50,293 bases of DNA from Comamonadaceae bacterium (lineage in GTDB: Bacteria > Pseudomonadota > Gammaproteobacteria > Burkholderiales > Burkholderiaceae_C). Shown piece by piece: positions 37,388-46,313 of this stretch (its first letter is position 1; every line of letters starts with the position of its first letter). A program made the position numbers and the translations under genes. Location: the NCBI GenBank assembly GCA_947451385.1, contig CANFYZ010000018.1, forward strand, positions 1 through 50,293. Reading direction: 5' to 3'. The notes under the pieces are model-generated. The model worked only from the letters and a program-made list of their open reading frames with translations. It was not told the origin of the DNA and ran no database searches.

Positions 37388-37403
37388 AGTTACTAATCAC
37401 AGT
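37379..37403. promoter_or_regulatory. LysR-type operator and direct repeat at the lysR/hyuA divergence
   Basis: ATTA (37379-37382), 11 bases, TAAT (37394-37397): a perfect dyad of the T-N11-A class recognised by LysR proteins. It overlaps two direct copies of TAATCACAGT (37381-37390 and 37394-37403) and covers the regulator's GTG start codon. It lies ~78 nt upstream of hyuA, the usual distance for an activator site. Confidence 0.6.
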
Positions 37404-37474
37404 AAGAAAGAAATTAATTGTACTGGCACGTACGGTTTGCCTAAGATGAGCAAATCTTAAGGAAAAAGCGCGCC

Positions 37475-39553
37475 ATGCACCAGAACTTGCATTACCTTGT
37501 CGCCATCGATATTGGCGGCACTTTTACCGACATGGCGGCATTTGACCGCCGAACGGGTGAGGTTCATGCGGCCAAGCAACTGACTGATTACGCCGCCTTC
37601 TTCGACTCGATCGGCCGATGCCTGCAGGACCGCAATATTTCGCTCAAAGATGCGGAGAGCTTCAAACACGGCACAACACTGGTGATCAATGCGCTGCTGG
37701 AACGTCAAGGCGCTAGAACGGCGCTGGTATCAACGCGCGGGTTCAGTGATGTCGTTGAAATAGGAAGGGGCAATCGTCCATTGCAGTTTGAACTGGAGTA
37801 CAACCGCAAGGAGCCACTCATACCGCGCGAGTTGCGTCTAGAGATTGATGAACGTATGAGCGGTCAAGGCGAGGTTATCACTGCACCCTCAGAGGAAAGT
37901 GCCGACATGCTTGCTGCGCAGTTGCGCGCGGTCGGGGCTGAGTCTGTCGCGATTTCCTTTATCAACAGCTATGCCAACGATGCGCACGAGCAGCAGGTCG
38001 CAGCCTGGTTGCGCGCGCGACTGCCAGGGGTGTTCGTGTGCACGGGCTCAGAGCTGTCGCGGGAATGGTATGAATACGAGCGCAGTTGCACAGCTTGTGC
38101 CAACGCTTTTGTCGGTCCACAGATGGGGCGATATGCAAAAGGGCTGGATTCCATCTTGGACCAGCGCGGGTTCACCGGCAAGCGCTTTTTCATGGGCTCT
38201 GGCGCGGGCGCTATCTCATTAGCCCAAGCCGCACGACAACCGATCAGGCTGGTCGAGTCAGGGCCTGTTGGCGGTCTGGTGGGCGCGGCGGCCTACGCGC
38301 GTGCTCTGGGCATTGACAACATGGTCGCATTCGATGTGGGCGGCACGACTGCCAAATGCGCGCTCGTCAAGGAAGCTGCCTTCGAGATAAACACGACTTA
38401 CTGGGTTGGCGGCTACGCAAGAGGGACCCCTATTCGCAGCAGCATCATTGACATTGTTGAAGTCGGCGCGGGAGGCGGCTCCATAGCCTACGTTGACTCC
38501 CTCGGTAGGCTGCACGTTGGCCCACGCAGCGCTGGCTCCAACCCCGGTCCTGTGGCCTATGGACGTGGCGGCAAAGAACCTACTGTCACGGATGCCAATG
38601 TGGTGCTGGGTCGAATCAACCCTGAAAACTTTCTGGGCGATGGCCTGCATTTGGATGTACAGGCTGTGAACGATGCGCTTCGTTCTAAGTTGGCTGAACC
38701 GCTGGGTTTGACTGATTCGCCCAACTTGGCTGCGCTGGCCTCGGGTATCTTGACGATTTCATCGGTGCTGATGGCTGGAGCCATCCGCAAGGTCACCGTT
38801 GAGCGCGGGGAGGATCCGCGCGACTATGTGCTGTTCGCCTATGGTGGTGGTGGTCCATTGCATGCGGTCGAACTGGCCAGGGAGATTGGAATTCCGCGCG
38901 TTGTGATTCCACCCCGTGCCGGTATCTTCGCTGCGCTCGGCATGCTGTTTGCTGACCTTGAAAACGACGCCTCAGCGACCTTCCTACAGCCTCTTGAAGA
39001 TGCCAGCATGCAAAGCGCGCAGGCGGCCCTTGACAAACTTGATGCAGAAGCGGTGGCGGGCTTGGGTGAGTCGGCGAAGGGCGAGCCTTTCACCATGACA
39101 CATTCGGCAGAGCTGCGCTACCGCGGTCAAATGCACTCTCTGAAAGTCCCGCTGGATTTGACGTCGGGTGCAGCTGCAATTCGATCAAGCTTTGAGAAGC
39201 TCTATGCAAAGCGCTTTGGCCACGCCAGTAGCACCGGGGCCGTGGAGTTTGTTGCACTTGGCGCCACGGCTACTGCTGCCGCACCCAAACCCGATCTGGC
39301 CGCAATCACGCCTGCACCGTCTGGAGGTGATCCGCTTACGGGCTCGCGGCGCGTTTACCTTTCGGACAAGGAAGGTTGGGCCGACGTTGCGGTTTATCAG
39401 CGCAGCCGAATGACCGATGGCTTCAGCGCAGCTGGGCCGGCCATTGTTGAAGACTTTGGTTGCAGTTGCTTTGTAGACGCAGCCTCGTCCATGCGGGTGG
39501 GTCGGTACGGCGAGCTTTGGCTTGAGTTGCACGCCCAAGGAGACCAGTTATGA
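37475..39553 (+). CDS. hyuA: hydantoinase/oxoprolinase family protein, subunit A
   Basis: A 692-residue protein of the HyuA / 5-oxoprolinase N-terminal family. These ATP-dependent enzymes open cyclic amides (N-methylhydantoin, 5-oxoproline) or carboxylate related ketones; the exact substrate here is unknown. ASKHA-type nucleotide-binding motifs are visible: AIDIGGTFTDMAAFD at residues ~10-24 and VAFDVGGTTAKCALV near residue 290, with GGGSIAYVDSLGRLHVGPRS between. AAGGA at 37459-37463 precedes the ATG. Its stop overlaps the hyuB start (ATGA), so the two subunits are made in equal amounts. A TAAGAT hexamer at 37442-37447 is a possible -10. Confidence 0.9.
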   Translation: MHQNLHYLVAIDIGGTFTDMAAFDRRTGEVHAAKQLTDYAAFFDSIGRCLQDRNISLKDAESFKHGTTLVINALLERQGARTALVSTRGFSDVVEIGRGNRPLQFELEYNRKEPLIPRELRLEIDERMSGQGEVITAPSEESADMLAAQLRAVGAESVAISFINSYANDAHEQQVAAWLRARLPGVFVCTGSELSREWYEYERSCTACANAFVGPQMGRYAKGLDSILDQRGFTGKRFFMGSGAGAISLAQAARQPIRLVESGPVGGLVGAAAYARALGIDNMVAFDVGGTTAKCALVKEAAFEINTTYWVGGYARGTPIRSSIIDIVEVGAGGGSIAYVDSLGRLHVGPRSAGSNPGPVAYGRGGKEPTVTDANVVLGRINPENFLGDGLHLDVQAVNDALRSKLAEPLGLTDSPNLAALASGILTISSVLMAGAIRKVTVERGEDPRDYVLFAYGGGGPLHAVELAREIGIPRVVIPPRAGIFAALGMLFADLENDASATFLQPLEDASMQSAQAALDKLDAEAVAGLGESAKGEPFTMTHSAELRYRGQMHSLKVPLDLTSGAAAIRSSFEKLYAKRFGHASSTGAVEFVALGATATAAAPKPDLAAITPAPSGGDPLTGSRRVYLSDKEGWADVAVYQRSRMTDGFSAAGPAIVEDFGCSCFVDAASSMRVGRYGELWLELHAQGDQL

Positions 39554-41256
39554 AAAATGACATCACAGTCGAATCCATCGACGCCGTGACCGTTGAAGTT
39601 TTGCGTCACAGACTCTACGCCATCACCGACCAGATTGAAGCCAACATCATCCGGACAGCATTCAGCCCGCTGATTTACGCTTACAAGGACTTCGCAGTCG
39701 GAATGGTGGACGCAGAAGGCCAGCTCGTCTGCATGGCACGAGGCGGTATACCGCTGTTCTGCTCGACTTTACTGAGTGTCGCGGTCAAGGACGGCATTGA
39801 TCTGTATGGTCATGACGGCATCAAAGATGGCGACGTCATCATCTGTAACTACTCCGGTGTGATTGGCCAGCACCTAAATAATGTGGCCATGTACGCGCCT
39901 ATCTTCGAGCCTGGTGCCGCCAGGCCATGCGCTTTCATGGTGGTGGTGGTGCACTGGATGGATGTAGGCGGGCGTGACATCGGTTCGGCTTCATCCAACA
40001 CCACGCAGAATATTTTCCAAGAAGGTATCCAGTTCCGTACGGTCAAGCTGTGGAGCGAGGGCAAGCCCGTAGCCGATATGTACCGCATGATCGAATACAA
40101 CACACGGTTTCCGCAGATGGTGCTAGGTGACATTGGCTCGCAGTTGGCTGGCTGCATGCTTGGGCGCGAGCTGTATGGCCAGATGTTGGCGCGCTACGGT
40201 CTGCCAACTGTGACCGCCGCCATTGCACGCATACTGAATGACTCTGAACGCATCGCGCGCGATGTGGTTCGCGGAATGCCTGACGGCAGTTATGTGGCCG
40301 AGACCTTTCTGGACGACGACGGCGTTGATTTTGGCAAGCCCGTGGTGATACGCGCCACAGTAACAATCAAGGGCGACAACATCAATATAGACCTGTCGGG
40401 CTGCGCCCCAGTGCTGCGTGGCGCCATCAACTCAGGGCGCCATGGCGGCGGTGAGTCTGTTGCAGGTATCGGGCTGGCCTTCATAGTGGGTGGCGAGGAT
40501 GCGCCCAACGCTGGCACCTTCCGCGCGCTCACTGTGACCTTGCCCGAAGGCACATTTCTAAGCGCCCCCGCCACGGCACCCATGGCACGCTACAGCTCAC
40601 CGATGGCCACGGTGGTCGATGTCGTTCTAAAGGCCGCTGGCCAGGCCCTTCCTCAGCGGGTCACGGGGGGGCATCACGGCACTTTCGGTATTCATGCGTT
40701 TTCAGGTCACGACACCAAGGGGCAATTATTTCGCATTGTCGACACCGGCCAGGGCGGCTATGGGGCGAGTGCTCGCGCCGACGGACCTGGACCCTTCAAG
40801 ACGCTGGTCCATGGCGACTCGGCCAATGTGCCGGTTGAGCTGCAGGAGGCGCTGTACCCGTACCGCTTTGAGTCAGTTAGGTTGCGCCAAGATTCGGCAG
40901 GGCCGGGACGCTATCGCGGTGGACTGGGCGTGATCAAGGACTACCTTGTCACAGCGCCTTGTCGCCTGAACTGTGCATTTGACCGCGTTTTGTGCCCCCC
41001 CTGGGGCGTGCAAGGTGGCGGTGACGCGATCCCAGGCAAGGTCACCATTTTCAGGGCCAACGGTACTGAAGAACTCATGCTGAAGGGCGATACAGCCATG
41101 TTGCCAGGCGACAGAGTCCGCATCGAAACGGCGGGCGGCGGTGGCTTTGGCGATCCACGTGAGCGGCCCCGTGAGGAGGTGCTGCACGATCTAAAGCGCG
41201 GCTACATCAGTGAGACGGCGGCGAGCACAGACTATTTTTTTCAGGAGATGACATGA
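39550..41256 (+). CDS. hyuB: hydantoinase/oxoprolinase family protein, subunit B
   Basis: A 568-residue protein of the HyuB / 5-oxoprolinase C-terminal family, partner of the preceding gene. Characteristic segments include TVEVLRHRLYAITDQIEANI at the start, KDGDVIICNYSGVIGQHLNN, the substrate-side VVHWMDVGGRD and PGRYRGGLGV, and the closing ETAGGGGFGDPRERP, the usual C-terminal signature. It overlaps both neighbours by four bases (ATGA at 39550 and 41253), an unusually tight three-gene arrangement. Together with subunit A it would form the ATP-using ring-opening or carboxylating enzyme of the locus. Confidence 0.9.
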   Translation: MKNDITVESIDAVTVEVLRHRLYAITDQIEANIIRTAFSPLIYAYKDFAVGMVDAEGQLVCMARGGIPLFCSTLLSVAVKDGIDLYGHDGIKDGDVIICNYSGVIGQHLNNVAMYAPIFEPGAARPCAFMVVVVHWMDVGGRDIGSASSNTTQNIFQEGIQFRTVKLWSEGKPVADMYRMIEYNTRFPQMVLGDIGSQLAGCMLGRELYGQMLARYGLPTVTAAIARILNDSERIARDVVRGMPDGSYVAETFLDDDGVDFGKPVVIRATVTIKGDNINIDLSGCAPVLRGAINSGRHGGGESVAGIGLAFIVGGEDAPNAGTFRALTVTLPEGTFLSAPATAPMARYSSPMATVVDVVLKAAGQALPQRVTGGHHGTFGIHAFSGHDTKGQLFRIVDTGQGGYGASARADGPGPFKTLVHGDSANVPVELQEALYPYRFESVRLRQDSAGPGRYRGGLGVIKDYLVTAPCRLNCAFDRVLCPPWGVQGGGDAIPGKVTIFRANGTEELMLKGDTAMLPGDRVRIETAGGGGFGDPRERPREEVLHDLKRGYISETAASTDYFFQEMT

Positions 41257-42203
41257 AAATTGCGCGATATGAACTTAGCGGCGAACAGCCGAACGGTAAA
41301 CAAGAGCGTCTGGGGATTGTGTTGTTGCAGGACGGCCAAGAGATGCTGCTCGACTTAGACCGTGCCGCCGCCGCGCGTGGTGGCCCAATGACAACGCCAT
41401 CCACCGTCATCGGTCTTATTGAGGGACAGACTCGCTCCATGGACGCCACGCGAGAGTTGCTGCAGTGGGTGACGGGCCGAATGGACCCTCATTGGCTGGA
41501 CGACCCCGCAAAAGTGCGTTGGCTCACGCCGGTGCCCCCCAAGTCGATGATCAGTGCCGGTCGTAACTTTGGCCGTCACAAGATGGAGTCGGTCAAGGGC
41601 AACCCGGCCAGCGGCAGTAAGCTACACAGCGATTTTCCAACCGGCTTCATCAAGCTTGCTCGCACGCTGGTGCCACACAAGAGCCATGTGAAACGGCCCA
41701 GTGATGTATTGTTATTGGACTACGAAGTTGAGATCGTTGTCGTGATTGGTAAGTCGATTGACGCCGACAGCAATGCTGATCCGGCCTCGGCCATCTTTGG
41801 TTATACGGTGTTCAATGATATTTCCGCGCGCGAGTGGCAGCTCAAGGAAATGAACAACAACATGCTCATGCTGGGCAAAAACTTTCCCGGGTTCGGCCCC
41901 CTTGGGCCCTACATTCTCACTGCTGACGAGGTACAAGATCCCAAATCAATGGTGCTTTGGTTGAAGGTCAACGGCGAGTTACGCCAGCACTCGGACTGTC
42001 GTGATCTGATCTTCGGCTTCGAGGAGATGGTCGCTTTCTGGTCGCGCTTTGGTTTGGTGCCAGGCGACTTGATTAGCACCGGCACACCTGAAGGCGTCGC
42101 TCTGCACCATAAACCAGACCCCATGGATTGGTATTTGAAACCTGGCGACATAGTGCAAGCTGGCGTGGACGGCATTGGTGTTTTGGAGACGACGATCGTT
42201 TGA
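41253..42203 (+). CDS. fumarylacetoacetate hydrolase family protein
   Basis: A 316-residue FAH-family protein. Metal ligands are visible in LLDYEVEIVVVIGK (two Glu) and FNDISAREWQL (Asp), with SAGRNFGRHKMES upstream and the closing LISTGTPEGVALHHKP loop and KPGDIVQAGVDGIGVLETTIV. Members hydrolyse or decarboxylate 3-keto acids, oxaloacetate-like or ring-fission products. As the last gene of the coupled hyuA-hyuB operon it probably acts on the ring-opened product. No intrinsic terminator was seen in the 91 nt before the convergent E1 gene. Confidence 0.88.
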   Translation: MKIARYELSGEQPNGKQERLGIVLLQDGQEMLLDLDRAAAARGGPMTTPSTVIGLIEGQTRSMDATRELLQWVTGRMDPHWLDDPAKVRWLTPVPPKSMISAGRNFGRHKMESVKGNPASGSKLHSDFPTGFIKLARTLVPHKSHVKRPSDVLLLDYEVEIVVVIGKSIDADSNADPASAIFGYTVFNDISAREWQLKEMNNNMLMLGKNFPGFGPLGPYILTADEVQDPKSMVLWLKVNGELRQHSDCRDLIFGFEEMVAFWSRFGLVPGDLISTGTPEGVALHHKPDPMDWYLKPGDIVQAGVDGIGVLETTIV

Positions 42204-42294
42204 CGGCGCCCTTCACGTGCGCCTTGGCCAACAATTGAATGAGCGAAACTGGGTCTAAGTCATCGATTTCAGGGACTTTTTTCTTCCGTCAAGC

Positions 42295-44889
42295 TCAGGC
42301 ACTTAATCCCAACTCAGCCAAAGCGCGAGACACGATGCTGTGTGCATCGACTTGGAAAAACGAACGCAAAACAGCTCGTGTATCGCTGCGTCCAAAGCCA
42401 TCAGTGCCCAACGTACGGTAGCCACGACCTTTCGGCAAATAGGCGCGGACGGATTCGGGAACGGCGCGCACGTAATCGGTGGCTGCCAATATGGGGCCTG
42501 AACTGCCCTCAAGCAAATGGGCCAGGTAGGGCTCATCACCATCGCATTCGTGCGCCATCCCGTCACGCGCCAATTCGCTCCAGCTGGTGATGCTGTAAAC
42601 GTCTGCGCCGATGCCCTTGTCAGCAAGTTGCTGAGCCGCCTGAATCACTTCGGTGAAGATGGCACCTGAGCCCAGCAAGGTCACACGCTGGCCGCCTGCG
42701 GGGCCGTAGCTGCCAAATTTGTAGCCTCCGCGCAGCACACCCTTCGCCGCACCCTCTGGCAAATCAGGGTTGGCGTAGTTCTCGTTCATGAGCGTGACGT
42801 AATAGAAAATGTCCTGCTGTTCAACCAGCATCTCTCGCATGCCGGCGTCCAGAATCACCGCGAGTTCGCCTGCAAAAGCCGGATCGTAAGCCTTGCAATT
42901 TGGGATGGTTGACGCCACAAGGTGACTGGTGCCATCTTGGTGTTGCAAACCCTCACCGGCCAAAGTTGTGCGTCCCGAGGTGGCCCCTAGCAGGAACCCC
43001 CGTGCACGTTGATCGGCTGCAGCCCAAATGGCGTCGCCAACGCGTTGAAAGCCGAACATGGAGTAGTAAATATAGAAGGGCAGCATGGCCAAGCCGTGCA
43101 CGCTATAGCTTGTGGCAGCTGCTGTCCAGCTGGCAATGGCACCGGCCTCGCTGATGCCTTCTTCCAATATCTGACCATCCCGCGCCTCACGGTAGGAGAG
43201 CACTGAGCCGATGTCTTCAGGTGAGTAACGTTGGCCTACGCTGCTGTAAATGCCGACCTGTTTGAACAGATTGGCCATGCCGAAAGTTCGAGCCTCGTCA
43301 GCCACGATGGGGACGACGCGCGGACCGAGATCCTTGTCCTTGAGCAAGGTGCCGAGCATGCGAACAAAGGCCATGGTGGTGCTCATCTCTTTGCCATCAG
43401 CTTTGAGGGCGAACTGCGCATAGCTCTCGATAACGGGCACCGGCACTGCGGCGCATGTCGTCTCTCGCCTCGGCATGGCACCGCCAAGCGCCGCTCGATG
43501 CTCGCGCAAATAACGCATCTCAGGGCTTTGTTCGTCTGGCCTGAAGAATTCCAGTCCTTTAGCCTGCTCATCGGTCAGCGGGAGGTTGAATCGATTTCTA
43601 AATTCGATCAAATCGGTTTCATCGAACTTCTTCTGACTGTGTGTGGTCATCTTGCCCTGGCCGGCTGATCCCATGCCGTAACCCTTCTTGGTCTGCGCCA
43701 AAATCACGGTCGGCTGACCTGTGTGGGCGGCGGCAGCGGCGTAAGCGGCATGGATCTTCACCAAATCATGACCACCGCGCTTGAGGCGATCGATCTGTTC
43801 GTCTGTCATGCCTTGTGCCAAACGGGCGAGCTCTTCGTTCTGACCAAAGAAGTTGTCGCGGTTAAAGCGCCCGTCTTTGGCTGCAAAGGTCTGCATCTGA
43901 CCGTCCACCGTTTGAGCAAATGCACGTGCCAAGGCGCCGGTGGTATCCCGCGCAAACAAGCCGTCCCAGTCGCTGCCCCAGACCAACTTGATGACATTCC
44001 AACCCGCACCAGCGAAGAGCTTTTCCAGTTCGTCGATGATGCGGCCATTACCTCGAACAGGGCCATCAAGACGCTGGAGGTTGCAGTTGACTACCCAGAC
44101 CAAGTTGTCGAGCTTTTCACGTGCAGCAAGTGTCAACGCGCTCATGCTCTCAGGCTCATCCATCTCGCCGTCGCCAAAAACGCCCCAGACTTTTCTGGCA
44201 GTGCAATCGATCAACTGGCGATCCGTCAGGTAACGCATGAACCGCGCGTGGTAAATCGAGCTTATCGGGCCGATGCCCATTGAGCCCGTGGGGAACTGCC
44301 AAAAATCGGGCATCAACCAAGGATGCGGATAGCTGGACAGGCCACGGGCGCCACTGGCTGGACCGCTGATTTCCTGGCGGTAGTGCAGCAGATCGGCTTC
44401 GCTCAAACGACCCTCCAAGAATGCACGAGCATAGACACCGGGTGCGCTGTGCGGCTGGAAAAAAACCAGATCACCAAGGTGCACTTCGTTGCGTGCATGG
44501 AAAAAGTGATTGAAGCCGATCTCAAACAAATCAGCAGCGCTGGCATAGCTGGCAATGTGTCCACCAAGTTCGCCATAGGCTTGGTTAGCGCGCACCACCA
44601 TGGCCAGTGCATTCCAACGCATGAGGGAAGCCAGGCGCTCCTCTATTGCGAGGTCGCCAGGAAAGCCGGGTTGATCTTCTACCGCAATCGTGTTGATGTA
44701 GGGCGTGTTCAACTCTGGCTGCCAACCCATGCGCTGTTCGCGCGCCAAGCGTGCCAGCTCATCCAAGATTTGCCGCACCCTTGCTGGCCCCTCGATGGCA
44801 GCGAGTGATAACAAAGCATCGCGCCACTCAAGGGTTTCTGCTTGGTTTGAATCGGGAGAAGGCGAAGTGGGGTTTTGCAATGGTGTCAT
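42295..44889 (-). CDS. homodimeric pyruvate-dehydrogenase-type E1 component, possibly 2-oxobutyrate-specific
   Basis: An 864-residue, AceE-type homodimeric E1. The thiamine-diphosphate motif is GVFGDGEMDEPESMSAL ending at NCNLQRLDG, preceded by the N-terminal HIASYASAADLFEIGFNHFF and followed by FFGQNEELARLAQGM and the transketolase-like middle domain (SYSVHGLAMLPFYIYYSMFG). There is no lipoyl domain, and neither E2 nor E3 genes are nearby, so it must borrow them or act alone. The divergent Lrp regulator points to an amino-acid-linked 2-oxoacid; in Pseudomonas putida the E1-like MdeB with Lrp-type MdeR serves 2-oxobutyrate from methionine. That substrate is inference. The start is ambiguous between ATG 44889 and ATG 44931; neither has a good ribosome-binding site. 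Confidence 0.85.
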   Translation of the reverse strand: MTPLQNPTSPSPDSNQAETLEWRDALLSLAAIEGPARVRQILDELARLAREQRMGWQPELNTPYINTIAVEDQPGFPGDLAIEERLASLMRWNALAMVVRANQAYGELGGHIASYASAADLFEIGFNHFFHARNEVHLGDLVFFQPHSAPGVYARAFLEGRLSEADLLHYRQEISGPASGARGLSSYPHPWLMPDFWQFPTGSMGIGPISSIYHARFMRYLTDRQLIDCTARKVWGVFGDGEMDEPESMSALTLAAREKLDNLVWVVNCNLQRLDGPVRGNGRIIDELEKLFAGAGWNVIKLVWGSDWDGLFARDTTGALARAFAQTVDGQMQTFAAKDGRFNRDNFFGQNEELARLAQGMTDEQIDRLKRGGHDLVKIHAAYAAAAAHTGQPTVILAQTKKGYGMGSAGQGKMTTHSQKKFDETDLIEFRNRFNLPLTDEQAKGLEFFRPDEQSPEMRYLREHRAALGGAMPRRETTCAAVPVPVIESYAQFALKADGKEMSTTMAFVRMLGTLLKDKDLGPRVVPIVADEARTFGMANLFKQVGIYSSVGQRYSPEDIGSVLSYREARDGQILEEGISEAGAIASWTAAATSYSVHGLAMLPFYIYYSMFGFQRVGDAIWAAADQRARGFLLGATSGRTTLAGEGLQHQDGTSHLVASTIPNCKAYDPAFAGELAVILDAGMREMLVEQQDIFYYVTLMNENYANPDLPEGAAKGVLRGGYKFGSYGPAGGQRVTLLGSGAIFTEVIQAAQQLADKGIGADVYSITSWSELARDGMAHECDGDEPYLAHLLEGSSGPILAATDYVRAVPESVRAYLPKGRGYRTLGTDGFGRSDTRAVLRSFFQVDAHSIVSRALAELGLSA

Positions 44890-44944
44890 GGGGCAAAACT
44901 TTAGCGTTTGTATTGCCGCATGTGCTGCCATAATTCACTAGAAA

Positions 44945-44962
44945 ATGTCGTTATGACGGCAT
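44945..44962. promoter_or_regulatory. imperfect palindrome in the E1/Lrp divergent region
   Basis: ATGTCGTTATGACGGCAT matches its reverse complement at 14 of 18 positions and lies 32 nt before the Lrp start, between the divergent genes. Length and symmetry fit an Lrp/AsnC-type site. A second ATTTG...CAAAT pair (44963-44985) lies beside it. Confidence 0.4.
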
Positions 44963-44993
44963 ATTTGTTCAATCCAATGGCAAATGGAAGCAT

Positions 44994-45455
44994 ATGAATC
45001 TTGATTCCATGGATTTACGAATCCTTGACCAACTACAGCAAGACGGCGCTATTTCAAACGTTGAGCTGGCCAAACGAGTCTGCCTTTCTCCATCGCCTTG
45101 CTTGGCACGCGTGAAAGCAATGGAGAGTGCCGGCGTGATTCACCGCTATGTGGCCCTGGTCAGCGCTGCGGCACTGGGACTGGGTTTGACCGTTTTCATT
45201 TCCATCAGCCTCAAGGCCCAAAGCAAGGCGTCCTTGGCCGAGTTCGAGTCCCATATTGACAGGCACAACGAAATCATGGAGTGCTATCTGATGACAGGTG
45301 ACAGTGATTACCTGCTCAGGGTCGTTGTCAGTGATATGGCTGCGTTGGAGCGTTTTATTTTGGAACAGCTTTCGCCAATTCCAGGGGTGGAAAAAATCCG
45401 ATCGAGCTTCGCGCTCAAACAGGTTCGTTACAAGACGGCATTGCCGCTGCCGTAA
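44994..45455 (+). CDS. Lrp/AsnC family transcriptional regulator
   Basis: A 153-residue Lrp/AsnC regulator. The helix-turn-helix occupies residues ~5-55 (MDLRILDQLQQDGAISNVEL, then CLSPSPCLARVKAMESAGVI). The C-terminal RAM ligand-binding domain follows (GLTVFISISLKAQSKASLAE, then CYLMTGDSDYLLRVVVSDM). The motif SPSPCLARVKxME is typical of the branch controlling amino-acid catabolism. GGAAG lies 3 nt before the ATG. It diverges from the E1 gene by 104 nt and most likely controls it in response to an amino acid; the effector cannot be read from the sequence. Confidence 0.93.
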   Translation: MNLDSMDLRILDQLQQDGAISNVELAKRVCLSPSPCLARVKAMESAGVIHRYVALVSAAALGLGLTVFISISLKAQSKASLAEFESHIDRHNEIMECYLMTGDSDYLLRVVVSDMAALERFILEQLSPIPGVEKIRSSFALKQVRYKTALPLP

Positions 45456-45589
45456 CAAAATCAAGGTGCGCATTTGCTGCCGTTAATACAGCCGGTGATG
45501 CTGCCGGTCATGTGATGTCGCGTTACTCAACTTTTAAATCTGCTCGTGATTGGCGTTCCGCTACAGCCCATGCAGCCCACACATTCAGA

Positions 45590-45811
45590 TCAAACCCAAC
45601 CCTGTCGCCAGACCTCATCGTTTTGCAGATCGCGCCAGGGAATGATCTGCGTGGCTTTGGAAAATACGGATTCGATTTCCACCCACTCAATCGGATCGGT
45701 GGGCAACTCCGGCGGGATCACCTTGCTGACCAAAAAGTGCTTTTGCTTGGCCACAGGCTTCACCGCCGTCCATTTGGTCAGCAACAGCTTTTTTGGATTC
45801 AGGGGATTCAT
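45590..45811 (-). CDS. TIGR02450 family Trp-rich small protein
   Basis: A 73-residue basic protein matching the small tryptophan-rich family TIGR02450: KKLLLTKWTAVKPVAKQKHF at residues ~7-26, then WVEIESVFSKATQIIPWRDL and the ending NDEVWRQGWV. The function of the family is unknown. Its ATG overlaps the stop of the secreted hypothetical upstream (ATGA at 45808-45811), implying coupling. A decayed copy of its last codons lies at 47729-47775. Confidence 0.85.
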   Translation of the reverse strand: MNPLNPKKLLLTKWTAVKPVAKQKHFLVSKVIPPELPTDPIEWVEIESVFSKATQIIPWRDLQNDEVWRQGWV

Positions 45812-46185
45812 TGTTTTTGTAGTGTGTTGACTGGCATTTCAATGAGCTTTTTCAGGTAACGGCCAGCGCCATCGCCTGCATTCATCTCAGGGTGATTCAT
45901 GCAAAAGGCATCAATCCCAATGATCGCAACTTCATAAGCCTTGGGGTCGTCATTGTATTTGTCTTCTTTGCTTTTTTGAAGACCCTTGAGCGTCAAACTG
46001 AGCGGTGCCAGAAAGGCATTCGTCCAAGTACGCTTTTCTGTGTAGCCGAGGCTTTGCCAGGACGTACAGGTGTGGTCGCCAAACAAGCTGGCCCCATGGC
46101 TTGGTTGTGCTGACAAGGCGATGACCACCCATCCCAGTCGCAAGGCTGAACGGTAAGTGGAGCCTGACATTACGAGGCGTGTCAT
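45808..46185 (-). CDS. small exported hypothetical protein
   Basis: A 125-residue protein not recognised with confidence. Residues ~1-31 (SALRLGWVVIALSAQPSHGA) form a probable signal peptide, giving a mature protein of ~95 residues with only two cysteines (DHTCTSWQ and IDAFCMNHPE), which could form one disulfide. The pattern of a Cys near each end and a late helix (GAGRYLKKLIEMPV) recalls small periplasmic helical proteins such as the HdeA or Rap1a/Tai folds, but no specific match is claimed. An ATG five codons downstream is an alternative start. It is translationally coupled to the Trp-rich protein gene that follows. Confidence 0.6.
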   Translation of the reverse strand: MTRLVMSGSTYRSALRLGWVVIALSAQPSHGASLFGDHTCTSWQSLGYTEKRTWTNAFLAPLSLTLKGLQKSKEDKYNDDPKAYEVAIIGIDAFCMNHPEMNAGDGAGRYLKKLIEMPVNTLQKQ

Positions 46186-46225
46186 GTTGCTGGGTATCTA
46201 AATTGAATTGTGTTGTTTCAAATAA

Positions 46226-46297
46226 TCAGCGCTTGATTTGCCTACCCAGAGCCACTGCCTGCACCAATTCGATCACCGCTATGTCCTAGTAGCTGCT
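46226..46297 (-). pseudogene. decayed 3' gene end, copy A
   Basis: On the minus strand the bases read SSY-stop-DIAVIELVQ followed by AVALGRQIKR-stop. This matches copy B at 49615-49734 (SSYYAMAVIELGQEIKAA) with an internal TAG and a small insertion. It has no start codon and cannot be a working gene. The two copies lie on either side of the 46.3-49.5 kb block in the same orientation. Confidence 0.5.
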
Positions 46298-46313
46298 CAG
46301 AATCAATAGTTTA

